DNA of 64,000 nucleotides from Nocardioides sp. URHA0020 (GTDB lineage Bacteria > Actinomycetota > Actinomycetes > Propionibacteriales > Nocardioidaceae). The DNA lies in assembly GCF_000620705.1 (NCBI RefSeq), contig NZ_KK211169.1, positions 62,001-126,000 of the forward strand, given 5' to 3'. Numbering within the stretch: position 1 is the first letter of the stretch; the number at the start of each line of letters is the position of its first letter. The notes beneath the pieces are model-generated. The model ran no database searches, had not been told where the DNA came from, and saw nothing but the letters and a program-made list of their open reading frames with translations. Shown here in pieces: positions 8,254 through 18,308 of this stretch. Position numbers and translations under genes: made by a program.

Positions 8254-9213
8254 ATGCCGAACCCCGTCGTCGTTGCCGAGCTCGTCCGATCAGGCTTCGT
8301 CGAGGGCCACCACCACGGGTCGGTCGTCGCCCTGGACCGAGACGGGTCCGTCGCGTGGTCGGTCGGCAGTGTCGACCAGCCGGTCCTGCCGCGGTCGAGC
8401 AACAAGCCGCTCCAGGCGCTCGCGATGGTGCGTCTCGGGCTGGACCTGCCGTCGGAGCTGCTGGCGCTGGTCTGCGCCTCGCACTCGGGCGAGCCCTTCC
8501 ACCTCGACGGCGTACGCCGGATCCTGGCGTCGGCCGGGCTGTCAGAGGCCGCGCTGCAGACACCGCCCGACTATCCGCTCGAGGACGCCGAGTGGCAGGC
8601 CGTCGTGGCGGCCGGAGGCGGTCGCACGCCGCTGCAGATGAACTGCTCCGGCAAGCACGCGGGCATGCTCGCGACCTGCGTCGTCAACGGCTGGGACACC
8701 GACACCTACCTGGACCCGACCCACCCCCTCCAGGTGGCGATCCGCTCCACCATCGAGGACCTTAGCGGCGGGCCGATCGCCGCGGCCGCTGTGGACGGCT
8801 GCGGTGCTCCGCTGCTGTCGACGTCGTTGATCGGTCTGGCCGGCGCCTTCCGCCGCTTGGCAGTCGCCGAGACCGGTCCGGAGCTGCGGGTGGCCGCCGC
8901 GATCCGGGAGCACCCGGCCTGGGTCTCCGGCACGCGACGCGACGAGATGGCACTGCTGACCGCCATCCCCGGCGCGATCGGGAAGGCGGGGGCCGAGGCC
9001 TGCTACGCCGTCGCCCTGTCCGACGGCCGGGCGTACGCGCTCAAGATCGACGACGGTGGGGCCCGGGCCCGGCCGGTCGTGATGGCGGCTGCACTGCAGC
9101 GGTCGGGCATCGATCGGGAGCCGGGGGTCGACGGCGACGCCGTACGCCGGACCGGGGACGCACCCCTGCTCGGCGGAGGTCGTCGAGTCGGCGAGATCCG
9201 CGCCGTCTTGTGA
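8254..9213 (+). CDS. L-asparaginase II family protein
   Basis: A 319-residue protein of the asparaginase II (Rhizobium etli type) family, structurally separate from the classical bacterial asparaginases. Characteristic segments are LVRSGFVEGHHHGSVV near the N-terminus, RSSNKPLQ at about 49-56, NCSGKHAGML at about 130 and VDGCGAPLLSTS at about 178. The family hydrolyses asparagine to aspartate and ammonia in the cytoplasm; no signal peptide is present. It is 13 bases upstream of gmd in the same direction and may share its transcript, though no functional link to polysaccharide synthesis is evident. Confidence 0.88.
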   Translation: MPNPVVVAELVRSGFVEGHHHGSVVALDRDGSVAWSVGSVDQPVLPRSSNKPLQALAMVRLGLDLPSELLALVCASHSGEPFHLDGVRRILASAGLSEAALQTPPDYPLEDAEWQAVVAAGGGRTPLQMNCSGKHAGMLATCVVNGWDTDTYLDPTHPLQVAIRSTIEDLSGGPIAAAAVDGCGAPLLSTSLIGLAGAFRRLAVAETGPELRVAAAIREHPAWVSGTRRDEMALLTAIPGAIGKAGAEACYAVALSDGRAYALKIDDGGARARPVVMAAALQRSGIDREPGVDGDAVRRTGDAPLLGGGRRVGEIRAVL

Positions 9214-9226
9214 CAGGCTTCGGAGG

Positions 9227-10252
9227 GTGACGAGACGCGCGCTGATCACCGGCATCACCGGCCAGGACGGTTCCTACCTGGCCGAGCTGCTGCTGGCCAA
9301 GGGCTATGAGGTGCACGGCCTGCGGCGCCGGTCGTCCACCTTCAACAGCGGGCGAGTCGAGCACCTCTACCGCGATCCGCGCGACCCGGACACCCGGCTC
9401 TTCTTCCACTACGCGGACCTCACCGACGAGACTCGCCTGATCCGGCTGTTGCGCCGTATCCAGCCCGACGAGGTCTACAACCTGGCCGGCCAGTCACACG
9501 TCGGTGTGAGCTTCGACGAGCCGGAGTACACCGGCGACACCGTCGGACTGGGGGCCGTGCGCCTGTTGGAGGCGATCCGTACGGCCGAGCTCGACTGCCG
9601 CTACTACCAGGCCTCGAGCTCGGCGATGTACGGCACGGCCCCGGCGCCCCAGCGGGAGGACACGGCCTTCCGCCCGACCTCGCCGTACGGCGCCGCGAAG
9701 CTCTACGCCCACAACGCGACCACCATCTACCGCGAGGGCTACGGGATGTTCGCGGTCAGCGGCATCCTCTTCAACCACGAGTCTCCCCGCCGCGGCGAGA
9801 CGTTCGTGACTCGCAAGGTCAGTCGCGCGGTCGCTCGCATCCAGGCCGGGCTCGCCGACTACCTCTACATGGGCAACCTCGACGGGGTCCGGGACTGGGG
9901 ATACGCCCCCGAGTACGTCGAGGGCATGTGGCGGATGCTTCAGGCCGATCATCCGCAGGACTACGTCCTGGCCACCGGACAGAGCTTCACCGTGCGCGAC
10001 TTCGTCGTCGCGGCCTTCGAGCACGCCGGTCTCGACTGGGAGAAGCACGTCCGCACCGACCAGCGCTACCTGCGCCCCACCGAGCCGGCCGCCCAGATCG
10101 GCGATGCTGCCAAGGCCGAACGGGAGCTCGGCTGGAAGGCGCACGTGCACGGCAAGCAGCTCGTCGAGATCATGGTCGACGCGGATGCGGCGGCCCTGGG
10201 GCACGAGGGCAAGCCCTGGGTGGACCGGCCGCGGCACTGGCCCGCGAGCTGA
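9227..10252 (+). CDS. gmd: GDP-mannose 4,6-dehydratase
   Basis: A 341-residue extended short-chain dehydrogenase that converts GDP-mannose to GDP-4-keto-6-deoxy-mannose. The N-terminal [15 protein letters not shown] is the family's NADP-binding signature, SPYGAAK holds the YxxxK catalytic pair, and FNHESPRRGETFVTRK is diagnostic of GMD. GTG at 9227 directly precedes TRRALITGITGQ. It lies 13 bases after the asparaginase and converges on manA. Two more GMD-family genes lie at 17330-19289, so this is one of three in the cluster. Confidence 0.92.
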   Translation: MTRRALITGITGQDGSYLAELLLAKGYEVHGLRRRSSTFNSGRVEHLYRDPRDPDTRLFFHYADLTDETRLIRLLRRIQPDEVYNLAGQSHVGVSFDEPEYTGDTVGLGAVRLLEAIRTAELDCRYYQASSSAMYGTAPAPQREDTAFRPTSPYGAAKLYAHNATTIYREGYGMFAVSGILFNHESPRRGETFVTRKVSRAVARIQAGLADYLYMGNLDGVRDWGYAPEYVEGMWRMLQADHPQDYVLATGQSFTVRDFVVAAFEHAGLDWEKHVRTDQRYLRPTEPAAQIGDAAKAERELGWKAHVHGKQLVEIMVDADAAALGHEGKPWVDRPRHWPAS

Positions 10253-10261
10253 CCGGCAGGC

Positions 10262-11497
10262 TCAGCTGACGGGGACGCTCGCGACGGCGAGCGTGCCCTC
10301 GCCCTCCAGGCTGATCGCGCCGTCGCTGTGCGGCACGAAGAGCGTCTGGCCCCGGCGCAGCTCGTGGCGAGCGGCGGCACTGCTCACCACGAGCTCGCCC
10401 TCCAGGCACAGCAGCGTGCGCGGGCCTTGCGTGGGCAGACGATCGCCGGGCTCCCGCGCGATGGTCAGCGCAAACTCTGCGACCGGTGGCCGGTAGCTGA
10501 GCGTGTGAGCACTGAGGGCGGCAGGCTCCCAGAGCGGAGCAGGCATCGGGGTGAAGTTCGCGATGTGGAGGAGCTCCGGCACGTCGACGTGCTTGGGCGT
10601 CAGTCCGGCGCGTACGACGTTGTCGGACGACGCCATGATCTCCACGCCGAAACCAGAGCCGTAGGCGTGCACCACGCCGGCGTCCAGGAACATCGCCTCC
10701 CCGGGCGACAGCACGACGTGGTTGAGGAGCAGCGTGACCAGCACCCCCGGATCGGTCGGGTACTTGCTTGCCAGCGACGCGGTCTGGGCGAAGAGGCGGG
10801 TGCTCTCGCGCTCGACGCTGGCCCGGTCGAGGTATCTCCGGCCCGACGTGCGAGACGTCTGGTGGCCGCGCTCCTCGGCGGCCGCCGCGGATGCGGCGAT
10901 CTCGCTCACGAGCTGGCGCAGCCCGTCTCCGCGCTGGTCCAGGATCTCGCTCACGACGGAGTGCAGTGCCTGGTAGGGCGGCGCAGCGTCGAGCTCCTTG
11001 GCGATGCGGTCTGCCCAGGGGTGCTCGAGGAGCCGCAGGATCTGCACGGTCTTCTCGACGTCTCGGAAGCCGGCCATGCCCTCGAAGCGGGTGATCGCGA
11101 CGATCATCTCCGGCTTGTGGAAGCAGTCCTGGTAGCTCCGCTCGGCGGCCCCGACCGGGATGCCTGCCTGGGTCTCGAGCTCGAAGCCGATCCGGGCGCG
11201 CTGGGACGTCGGGTGCACCTGCAGCGACAGGGGCTCCGCGGCGGCCAGGGCCTTCACCAGGTAGGGCAGGCGGGGGCCGAAGGTCTCCAGGGAGTGGTCG
11301 CCGAGGGCGCTCTCCGCGTGGTTGCGGATGTGGTCGTCGAGCCGGGTCCCGTCGGGGAGCTGGGCCGGGTCCCCGGGGTGGGCGCCGATCCACATCTCTG
11401 CTTGGGGGCGGCCGTCAGCCGGCGTGCCGAGGAAGCGGGGGATCAGGCTCGTCGATCCCCACGCGTAGTCGCGCGTCACGCACGTCAGCTCCTCCAC
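10262..11497 (-). CDS. manA: Mannose-6-phosphate isomerase, class I
   Basis: A 411-residue zinc-dependent phosphomannose isomerase that interconverts fructose-6-phosphate and mannose-6-phosphate, feeding GDP-mannose for the GMD enzymes. Conserved segments include RDYAWGS at the N-terminus, AEMWIGAHP, QVHPTSQ, HKPEMIVAITRFEGMAGF, and the C-terminal cupin with DAGVVHAYGSGFGVEIMASSDNVVRAGLTPK. The GTG at 11497 was chosen because upstream residues look non-coding, VEELTCVTRDYAWG is the normal beginning, and an earlier start would run into the regulatory repeat upstream of the divergent XRE gene. Confidence 0.94.
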   Translation of the reverse strand: MEELTCVTRDYAWGSTSLIPRFLGTPADGRPQAEMWIGAHPGDPAQLPDGTRLDDHIRNHAESALGDHSLETFGPRLPYLVKALAAAEPLSLQVHPTSQRARIGFELETQAGIPVGAAERSYQDCFHKPEMIVAITRFEGMAGFRDVEKTVQILRLLEHPWADRIAKELDAAPPYQALHSVVSEILDQRGDGLRQLVSEIAASAAAAEERGHQTSRTSGRRYLDRASVERESTRLFAQTASLASKYPTDPGVLVTLLLNHVVLSPGEAMFLDAGVVHAYGSGFGVEIMASSDNVVRAGLTPKHVDVPELLHIANFTPMPAPLWEPAALSAHTLSYRPPVAEFALTIAREPGDRLPTQGPRTLLCLEGELVVSSAAARHELRRGQTLFVPHSDGAISLEGEGTLAVASVPVS

Positions 11498-11605
11498 GCC
11501 TTGATGGTAGGACCGGTGAGGGACCGTCGGCTCCGTTGTTGACGTCTTGTGTGCAAGCTGTGGCACCCGTGTGGCCGAGGTGGTGTGCACGGACTCACAC
11601 TCCAG

Positions 11606-11636
11606 GTGCTTGCAAAGTGCTAGCAGTTGCAAGCAC
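11606..11636. promoter_or_regulatory. Perfect 10-bp inverted repeat upstream of the XRE regulator
   Basis: GTGCTTGCAA and TTGCAAGCAC are perfect reverse complements separated by 11 bases, ending 10 bases before the regulator's start codon. A half-site-like TGTGTGCAAGC occurs about 70 bases upstream. The position suggests an operator overlapping the promoter or leader, most simply for autoregulation by the XRE protein. It could also form an RNA hairpin. Confidence 0.6.
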
Positions 11637-11646
11637 AGTGGAGGCA

Positions 11647-12024
11647 ATGGCTAAGGGCAAGGTCGTCAAGACCGTCGAGACTCTCGGGGACTACCTGCGA
11701 CAGCAGCGCGAAGGCGCTCAGCTGTCGCTGCGTCAGCTCGCCGAGCAGGCTGGCGTCTCGAATCCCTACCTGAGCCAGATCGAGCGCGGACTGCGCCGAC
11801 CGTCTGCACAGGTCCTGCAGCAGCTCGCCAAGGCGCTCCGCATCTCCGCTGAGCAGCTCTATGTGCGAGCAGGGATCGTCAGTCCCGAGGAGGGCGTCGG
11901 CGGATCCGTCGAGCTCGCGATCCTCGGTGACTCCGCGCTGACCGAGCGTCAGAAGCAGTCGCTGCTCGACGTCTATGCGTCGTTCCTCGCGCTCAACAGG
12001 ACGACGACCCAACCGAAGGAGTAA
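11647..12024 (+). CDS. XRE-family helix-turn-helix regulator upstream of HbhA-like gene
   Basis: A 125-residue protein. Residues 10-70 form an HTH_3 domain (LGDYLRQQREGAQLSLRQL, then AGVSNPYLSQIERGLRRPS), a classic lambda-repressor-like fold. The C-terminal 50 residues (ALTERQKQSLLDVYASFLALN) match a helix found in mycobacterial Rv0474-type regulators, as I recall them. ATG at 11647 has GGAGG just upstream; the open frame extends to 11536 but would cross the inverted repeat. It precedes the HbhA-like gene by five bases, with that gene's ribosome binding site (AAGGAG) lying at its own 3' end. It therefore probably controls this operon. Confidence 0.88.
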   Translation: MAKGKVVKTVETLGDYLRQQREGAQLSLRQLAEQAGVSNPYLSQIERGLRRPSAQVLQQLAKALRISAEQLYVRAGIVSPEEGVGGSVELAILGDSALTERQKQSLLDVYASFLALNRTTTQPKE

Positions 12025-12029
12025 CACCC

Positions 12030-12719
12030 ATGGCCAAGTTCGACATCCCCACGTTCGAGATCCCCACCGAGGCGGCCCGCCCGCTGTACGCCGCCGCCGG
12101 CGCCACCGACGTCGTGGTCGGCTACGTCCGCGACGCGTTCACCGACATCCAGAAGCAGCTGGCCGGACTCCAGAAGGACGTGCAGACCCGCGTCACGAGC
12201 TTCGAGCTCGAGCCCAAGACGCTGCGGGACCAGGCCGTCACCGTCCTCGCGACCCAGATCGACACCCTGTCCAAGGACGCCAAGGCGCGTCGCGAGGCCA
12301 TCGAGGCCCGGGTCGCCGAGCTGCAGGCGGACGCGATGGGTCTGCCCGCCAAGGTGCAGGGCTTCGTGGCGGAGAACGCGGTCACCGTGAACTCGGCGTA
12401 CGCGGACCTCGCCAAGCGTGGCGAGACCCTCGTCGGCCGGATCCGCGCGCAGGAGTCGACGAAGGCGACCACCGCTGCCGCGCAGACCACCGCTGCTAAG
12501 GCGAAGACCACCAAGACGCAGGCCACCAAGGCGACCAAGTCGGCCACCACGACCGCCAAGAAGGCGACGAAGTCGGCGGCCAAGAAGACCACCTCGACGG
12601 CGAAGAAGACGTCGACGGCGCCCAAGAGCAGCGCGAAGGCGACCACCACCGCCGCCAAGAAGACCGTCTCGTCGGCTGCTGCGGCGACCACCGATGCTGC
12701 GGCCAAGATCGGCGACTGA
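12030..12719 (+). CDS. Heparin-binding haemagglutinin (HbhA)-like lysine-rich protein
   Basis: A 229-residue protein with a helical, coiled-coil-prone N-terminal part (about 25-140) and a low-complexity tail (about 143-215) of alternating Lys, Ala and Thr (for example KKATKSAAKKTTSTAKK). This matches the layout of mycobacterial HbhA, a surface adhesin whose lysine-rich tail binds heparan sulfate. The tail also resembles histone H1-like nucleoid proteins, so DNA binding or envelope association are alternatives. The upstream XRE gene and downstream DUF2516 gene copy the mycobacterial order, supporting orthology. No signal peptide is visible. A strong hairpin follows the stop. Confidence 0.8.
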   Translation: MAKFDIPTFEIPTEAARPLYAAAGATDVVVGYVRDAFTDIQKQLAGLQKDVQTRVTSFELEPKTLRDQAVTVLATQIDTLSKDAKARREAIEARVAELQADAMGLPAKVQGFVAENAVTVNSAYADLAKRGETLVGRIRAQESTKATTAAAQTTAAKAKTTKTQATKATKSATTTAKKATKSAAKKTTSTAKKTSTAPKSSAKATTTAAKKTVSSAAAATTDAAAKIGD

Positions 12720-12741
12720 TCCTTACCCAATCCTGCGCGTG

Positions 12742-12767
12742 GGGCGGCGACCGAATGGTTGCCGCCC
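12742..12767 (+). terminator. Hairpin terminator after the HbhA-like gene
   Basis: GGGCGGCGACC pairs with GGTTGCCGCCC (one G-U) around a GAAT tetraloop, 22 bases beyond the stop and before the convergent acyltransferase gene. There is no long U-tract, as is usual in GC-rich actinobacteria. Confidence 0.7.
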
Positions 12768-12803
12768 TGTGGGAGCGCATCTTCGACCCAACTATTCGAA
12801 TCA

Positions 12804-14927
12804 TCAGTCGGTGTTCGCACGCCCGCTGAGCAATGCCTCGCCCAGCAGTGGCGCCAGCTGTCGGGAGTACTTCGCCGTCATATGGGAACCGTCATACATC
12901 ACAGGTGTCGTGCCGACGAACGAGGGGCATTGGCTCCAAGAGCAGAACCAGTTCCGGGTCTGCACGAAAGGGACCTCGGCCGAGTCCGCAGCCTTCTGCT
13001 CGCCCTCGACGGCCTCGTGCCAGCCCCTATTGAGCCTGGTGACGCAGTCCACCGGGTGACCCACCCTGGTCTTGCAGTTCACGATCGGTTTGCCTGACGG
13101 TGGCGATCCGAGCACGACGATGCGGTGAGCAAGCGGCGTCAGATCCGTCAGTGTGGCCAACAACGCACCTTGGGCGAGTTGCTCTCCATCGTTAGGCATG
13201 TCTGGCCGCTCTGAGTTGCGCACGTTCATCCAAGAACTCGCGAGGACAACAAGGTCCGGGTGGTGCTGCTCGATGTAGTCGTGCACAAACACGTGGTGCT
13301 CGGCACATTCCGCGAACCTCGTGCCGTCGATGCGCAGGTAGCTAGGCAGCGTCCAGGCTGGACACTCGACCATCGTGAGCTGCTGAACAGTCCATCCGTG
13401 CGGTACCAGAGCAGCGCGGATGCCGTCGGTCCACGAGACTGCAATCGAGTCGCCGACGACCACGGCCACTCGGCGACCGTTGCCCCACCGGCACCGGTCG
13501 AGGTTGTGAGCCCGAATGTTGAGGCATTCGCCCTCTTGGTGCGCGGCGTTCATGGCGTCGATGCCGAGGTTGTCGAGGTCCGGATGGAGATCGGGAAAGC
13601 TGGTCTGGCTGAGTGCCTTCACGATTCGGCGCTGCTGTAGTTCGACCAATGTCGGTATGGGTCGGTCCGCCCCAGCCGCCGCTGCAGCCGGTCGGACGGT
13701 CGGGGTGATCACGGGGGGGATGAGTGCTGCCGCACAGAGCGCTGCCAGCGCTGTTCCGACCAGCGCCGACAAACCCACCTGCCGGCTGAGTACTCGACGC
13801 TCCTCTGGCCACGGCTGCCACCGCTCCCGCTCTGGTGGCGTCATCAGTACGCGGGCGAAGCGCAAGGGACGCTCAACCAGGTGGTAGGTCGCGACGGCGG
13901 CGCCGAAGGAGATGACGATCGCCAAGATGTAGAACAGCGGGTCGCCGAGCGGGTACCACGCTGTGAGCAAGACGGCGAGCGGCAAGTGCCAGAGGTACAG
14001 CGAATACGAGATGTCGCCGAGATAGACCATTGCTGGGTTGTCGACCATCGGCAGATAGCGGGTGTCGCGGCCGATACCGCCGACCAGGATTGCCCCGGTC
14101 AGCAGTGCCGGGAGCAGACCCCAGGGCGCCGGGAACGAAACGCTCAACGGGATCACGAACACAGTGGCGACGATGCCGATGAATCCGACCCACCCCAGGG
14201 TGATTCCGAGCCAGAGAGGGAGCCGAGCGAACCGAGCCGATAGGAGCCCGAGAATGCCGCCGATGCCAAACTCCCAGATCCGGTCGAGAGTCGAGAAGTA
14301 TGCCGCCATCGGTTCGGTCGCCGAATGCCATAGCGAGTAGCCGAATGAGAGGACGGTGACGACCCCCAAGAAGCCGAACAGCACTGCCAGCGGAGATTCT
14401 CGGTGGGTCCGGCGCCACAGGGCCAGCATCAGGAGAATCAGGAACGGCCAGACCGCGTAGAACTGTTCCTCCACCGAGAGCGACCAGTAGTGCACGAACG
14501 GGGACGGCGTGTGGTCGTGGAAGTAATCTGCCCCGACCTGGATGTAGTGCCAGTTGGCCAGGAAAGCGAAGGCCCACAATCCGTCGATGCCGACGAGTCG
14601 GCCTCGGGCCGAGGAATACACGGCGTAGAAAAGCAGGATCGTGGTCGCGACCACCAGCCCCGCCGCCGGCATCAGGCGCCGAATCCGGTTGAGGTAGAAG
14701 ACAACCGTGAATCGCGCGCCGTGCTCTCGCATTCCGTCGACGAGAATCGGCGTGATGAGGAAGCCGGACAGGACGAAGAACATGTCGAGCACCGTGAAAG
14801 CGCCCGCTGGCCACTGCCAAAGGTGCCCAACGACCACGAAGGCGACGCCGAGTCCACGCAGACCTTGCAGGTCACGGCGTACCGCGTGCGGCGGCTTGGT
14901 GCGCGCGTGGGTGAGCGGGCTGCTCAC
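12804..14927 (-). CDS. Acyltransferase 3 with C-terminal SGNH domain (OafA-type)
   Basis: A 707-residue membrane acyltransferase. Residues 15-390 are an AT3 domain with about ten membrane helices, beginning with the hallmark DLQGLRGLGVAFVVVGHL and including the YWSLSVEEQFYAVWP motif. Residues 440-707 are a periplasmic SGNH hydrolase-like domain with VVVGDSIAVSW (GDS block) and the DGSHMT D-x-x-H triad end. AT3-SGNH proteins move acetyl groups across the membrane onto polysaccharides, peptidoglycan or glycolipids. It sits between the HbhA-like gene and DUF2516, which are otherwise expected to be neighbours. Its lower GC content suggests insertion as part of the surface-polysaccharide gene set. 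Confidence 0.92.
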   Translation of the reverse strand: MSSPLTHARTKPPHAVRRDLQGLRGLGVAFVVVGHLWQWPAGAFTVLDMFFVLSGFLITPILVDGMREHGARFTVVFYLNRIRRLMPAAGLVVATTILLFYAVYSSARGRLVGIDGLWAFAFLANWHYIQVGADYFHDHTPSPFVHYWSLSVEEQFYAVWPFLILLMLALWRRTHRESPLAVLFGFLGVVTVLSFGYSLWHSATEPMAAYFSTLDRIWEFGIGGILGLLSARFARLPLWLGITLGWVGFIGIVATVFVIPLSVSFPAPWGLLPALLTGAILVGGIGRDTRYLPMVDNPAMVYLGDISYSLYLWHLPLAVLLTAWYPLGDPLFYILAIVISFGAAVATYHLVERPLRFARVLMTPPERERWQPWPEERRVLSRQVGLSALVGTALAALCAAALIPPVITPTVRPAAAAAGADRPIPTLVELQQRRIVKALSQTSFPDLHPDLDNLGIDAMNAAHQEGECLNIRAHNLDRCRWGNGRRVAVVVGDSIAVSWTDGIRAALVPHGWTVQQLTMVECPAWTLPSYLRIDGTRFAECAEHHVFVHDYIEQHHPDLVVLASSWMNVRNSERPDMPNDGEQLAQGALLATLTDLTPLAHRIVVLGSPPSGKPIVNCKTRVGHPVDCVTRLNRGWHEAVEGEQKAADSAEVPFVQTRNWFCSWSQCPSFVGTTPVMYDGSHMTAKYSRQLAPLLGEALLSGRANTD

Positions 14928-15096
14928 ACTGTCCCCCCGGGGTGTTCGAACGGTTGCCAGCCAGAACCGTAGATCGTGTCAAGCGCCGTTGCAGACGCCC
15001 GCAACCATCGCCCGATGTGTCTAGACCATCCGAGCCGGCACATGTCACTGCATCGATGCCCGTCGTCGCGGTGGCGAGGCCCGTAGGCTGTGCCCC

Positions 15097-15387
15097 GTGA
15101 TGGCGGTGTTCAACTTGGAATCGGGTTTCATGCTGATCGTCGAGCTGGTCCTGCTCGCCGTGAAGGTGTTCACCTTCGTCAACTCGCTGCTGTGGTCGAC
15201 GGACTCCTACAAGGCCGCCAACAAGCTCACCAAGCCGGCATGGGCGATCATCCTCGGCCTGGGGCTGGTCGTGCAGCTCGTCATGCCAGGGGGGCCGATC
15301 AGTCTGCTCAACCTGGTCTTCACCGTTGCCGCGTTCGTCTACCTCGCCGACGTGCGACCGGCGTTGGCCAGCCTGACACGTCGTTGA
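15097..15387 (+). CDS. DUF2516 family membrane protein
   Basis: A 96-residue (or 95 from the ATG at 15100) protein with three hydrophobic segments, near 10-30, 48-65 and 70-85, and a short cationic loop (WSTDSYKAANKLTKPAW). This matches the actinobacterial DUF2516 family. As I recall, M. tuberculosis Rv0476 next to hbhA belongs to the same family, so the gene keeps that neighbourhood despite the inserted acyltransferase. Function unknown. It ends eight bases before the convergent rmlB stop. Confidence 0.8.
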   Translation: MMAVFNLESGFMLIVELVLLAVKVFTFVNSLLWSTDSYKAANKLTKPAWAIILGLGLVVQLVMPGGPISLLNLVFTVAAFVYLADVRPALASLTRR

Positions 15388-15395
15388 GCTAGCGC

Positions 15396-16415
<1,020 letters not shown>

Positions 16416-16493
16416 TCACTCTCCCAGGTGCTTTCGGCCGCGGTCGTGTCAGGGACACCAGAAGGCCGGTGAGACGCGCATATGATGCGGGCC

Positions 16494-17357
16494 ATGCGAG
16501 GCATCATCCTGGCGGCGGGTACCGGTTCTCGGCTGCACCCGATCACCATCGCGGTGAGCAAACAGCTGATGCCCGTCTACGACAAGCCGATGATTTATTA
16601 CCCGCTCTCGACGCTCATGTTGGCCGGGATCCGCGACATTCTGGTGATCACCACCCCGCATGAGGCCGATCAGTTCGCGCGACTGTTGGGCGATGGCAGC
16701 CAGTTCGGCATCTCGATCAGCTACGCCGTCCAGCCGAGCCCCGACGGTCTGCCCCAGGCCTTTCTGATCGGGGAGGCGCACATCGCGGGTAGCAGTGTCG
16801 CGCTGGTGCTCGGAGACAACCTCTTCTACGGGGCTGGACTCGGTGCCCAGCTAAAGCGGTTCGACGACCTCGACGGGGCGGTGGTCTTCGGATACCGAAT
16901 GGCCGATGCTTCGGCGTATGGCGTCATCGAGCTCGACGAGCGAGGCAGCGTCCTGTCGTTGGAGGAGAAGCCGACGAAGCCGAAGAGCAGCCTCGCGGTG
17001 CCGGGCCTCTACTTCTACGACGACACCGTGGCGGATCGGGCGAAGATCCTGGAGCCGTCGCTACGAGGTGAGCTAGAGATCGTCGATCTCACCCGGACGT
17101 ACCTCGACGAACACAAGCTCAAGGTCGAGATCTTGTCCCGCGGTGTGGTCTGGCTCGATACAGGTACCGTCGACGACCTCAACCAGGCCAGCAACTACGT
17201 CCGCGCCGTCGAGCACCGGCAGGGCATGAAGATCGGCTGCCCTGAGGAGGTCGCCTGGCGCAACGGCTTCCTCAGTGATGACGAGCTCGCAACGGTGGCC
17301 GAGCCCCTGCGCAAGAGCGGGTACGGCGCCTACCTGCTCGGCCTGCTCGACGACTGA
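16494..17357 (+). CDS. rmlA: Glucose-1-phosphate thymidylyltransferase
   Basis: A 287-residue nucleotidyltransferase that forms dTDP-glucose from dTTP and glucose-1-phosphate. The N-terminus [18 protein letters not shown] with [18 protein letters not shown] is diagnostic. ATG at 16494 is preferred over the ATG at 16482, which adds only MMRA. A TATGAT hexamer 10 bases upstream could be a -10 box, which would make the transcript nearly leaderless. The 3' end overlaps the convergent GMD-like gene by 28 bases. Confidence 0.94.
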   Translation: MRGIILAAGTGSRLHPITIAVSKQLMPVYDKPMIYYPLSTLMLAGIRDILVITTPHEADQFARLLGDGSQFGISISYAVQPSPDGLPQAFLIGEAHIAGSSVALVLGDNLFYGAGLGAQLKRFDDLDGAVVFGYRMADASAYGVIELDERGSVLSLEEKPTKPKSSLAVPGLYFYDDTVADRAKILEPSLRGELEIVDLTRTYLDEHKLKVEILSRGVVWLDTGTVDDLNQASNYVRAVEHRQGMKIGCPEEVAWRNGFLSDDELATVAEPLRKSGYGAYLLGLLDD

Positions 17358-18307
17358 TCCCCGACCAATTCGAGGTCGCGGTCGACCATTCGGCCCACCA
17401 GTTCCTCGAAGCCGACACTAGGGGCCCAGCCGAGGAACTTGCGAGCCCGCGAGCTGTCGCCCACCAACTCGGTCGCATCCACCGGGCGTACGAATGCTGG
17501 GTCGATCACGACGTGCGACTCCCAGTCTTCGAGCCCGGCTCGGGCGAACGCGGCTTCTACGAACTCGCGTACGGAGTGCGCGACCCCGGTGGCGATCACG
17601 TAGTCGCGAGCGTCGTCGGCGCGCGCCGCGCGGACCAGTGCGTCGACGTAGTCGGGTGCCCACCCCCAGTCGCGCCGCGCATCCAGGTTGCCGAGAGCAA
17701 GGGTATCGGCCTCGCCGTGCGCGATCGCTGCGACGGTCGCCGTGATCTTCCGGGTGACGAACTGGGTCGGGCGGCGCGGCGACTCGTGGTTGTAGAGGAT
17801 CGCACTGACGGCATGGAGCTTCCGCCTGCGATAGACCTCGACGGCGAGGTGGGCGTAAGCCTTGGAGACGCCGTAGGGGTTGATCGGCTTGACGAGGGTG
17901 GCCTCGTCCTGGGGCGAGCTGGTGGGCTCGCCGAAGATCTCGGCGCTCGAGGCTTGCACGAACCGGACCGCCCGACCGGAGGCCTCCTGGACCTGCCAAG
18001 CGGACTCCAGCAGGGCGACTGCCGCGAGGCCATTGACCTGTCCCGTGAGGTCCGGTTCGCTCCAGGACCTCGCGACCGAGCTCACTCCGGCGAGGTTGTA
18101 CACCTCGTCCGGTGCCAGGTCGAGCAGCAGATGGCGGGTCTGCGCGATGTCGGTGAGGTCGCCCGGGTGCAGCTCGACGCCGCGCGCCACCGGCGCTCGG
18201 TCGTCGGGGTGAGCGAGCGCGTGCACTTCTGCACCCGCCGACAGCAGCTGCTCGGCGAGGTAGCTGCCGTCTTGACCACCGATCCCGGTGATGAACGCTC
18301 GGGTCAT
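17330..18307 (-). CDS. GDP-mannose 4,6-dehydratase paralogue
   Basis: A 325-residue extended short-chain dehydrogenase. It keeps the GMD signatures [39 protein letters not shown] (YxxxK) and [16 protein letters not shown], but is shorter in the second quarter, where it lacks the insertion around RRSSTFNS seen in the 9227 copy. It follows the gmd at 18309-19289 after a single base, so the two are translationally linked. Tandem placement suggests either a sequential step (for example a reductase or epimerase on the keto intermediate) or a divergent dehydratase. The retained NHESPRR motif argues for dehydratase-type substrate binding. Confidence 0.82.
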   Translation of the reverse strand: MTRAFITGIGGQDGSYLAEQLLSAGAEVHALAHPDDRAPVARGVELHPGDLTDIAQTRHLLLDLAPDEVYNLAGVSSVARSWSEPDLTGQVNGLAAVALLESAWQVQEASGRAVRFVQASSAEIFGEPTSSPQDEATLVKPINPYGVSKAYAHLAVEVYRRRKLHAVSAILYNHESPRRPTQFVTRKITATVAAIAHGEADTLALGNLDARRDWGWAPDYVDALVRAARADDARDYVIATGVAHSVREFVEAAFARAGLEDWESHVVIDPAFVRPVDATELVGDSSRARKFLGWAPSVGFEELVGRMVDRDLELVGDQSSSRPSR

Positions 18308-18308
18308 C

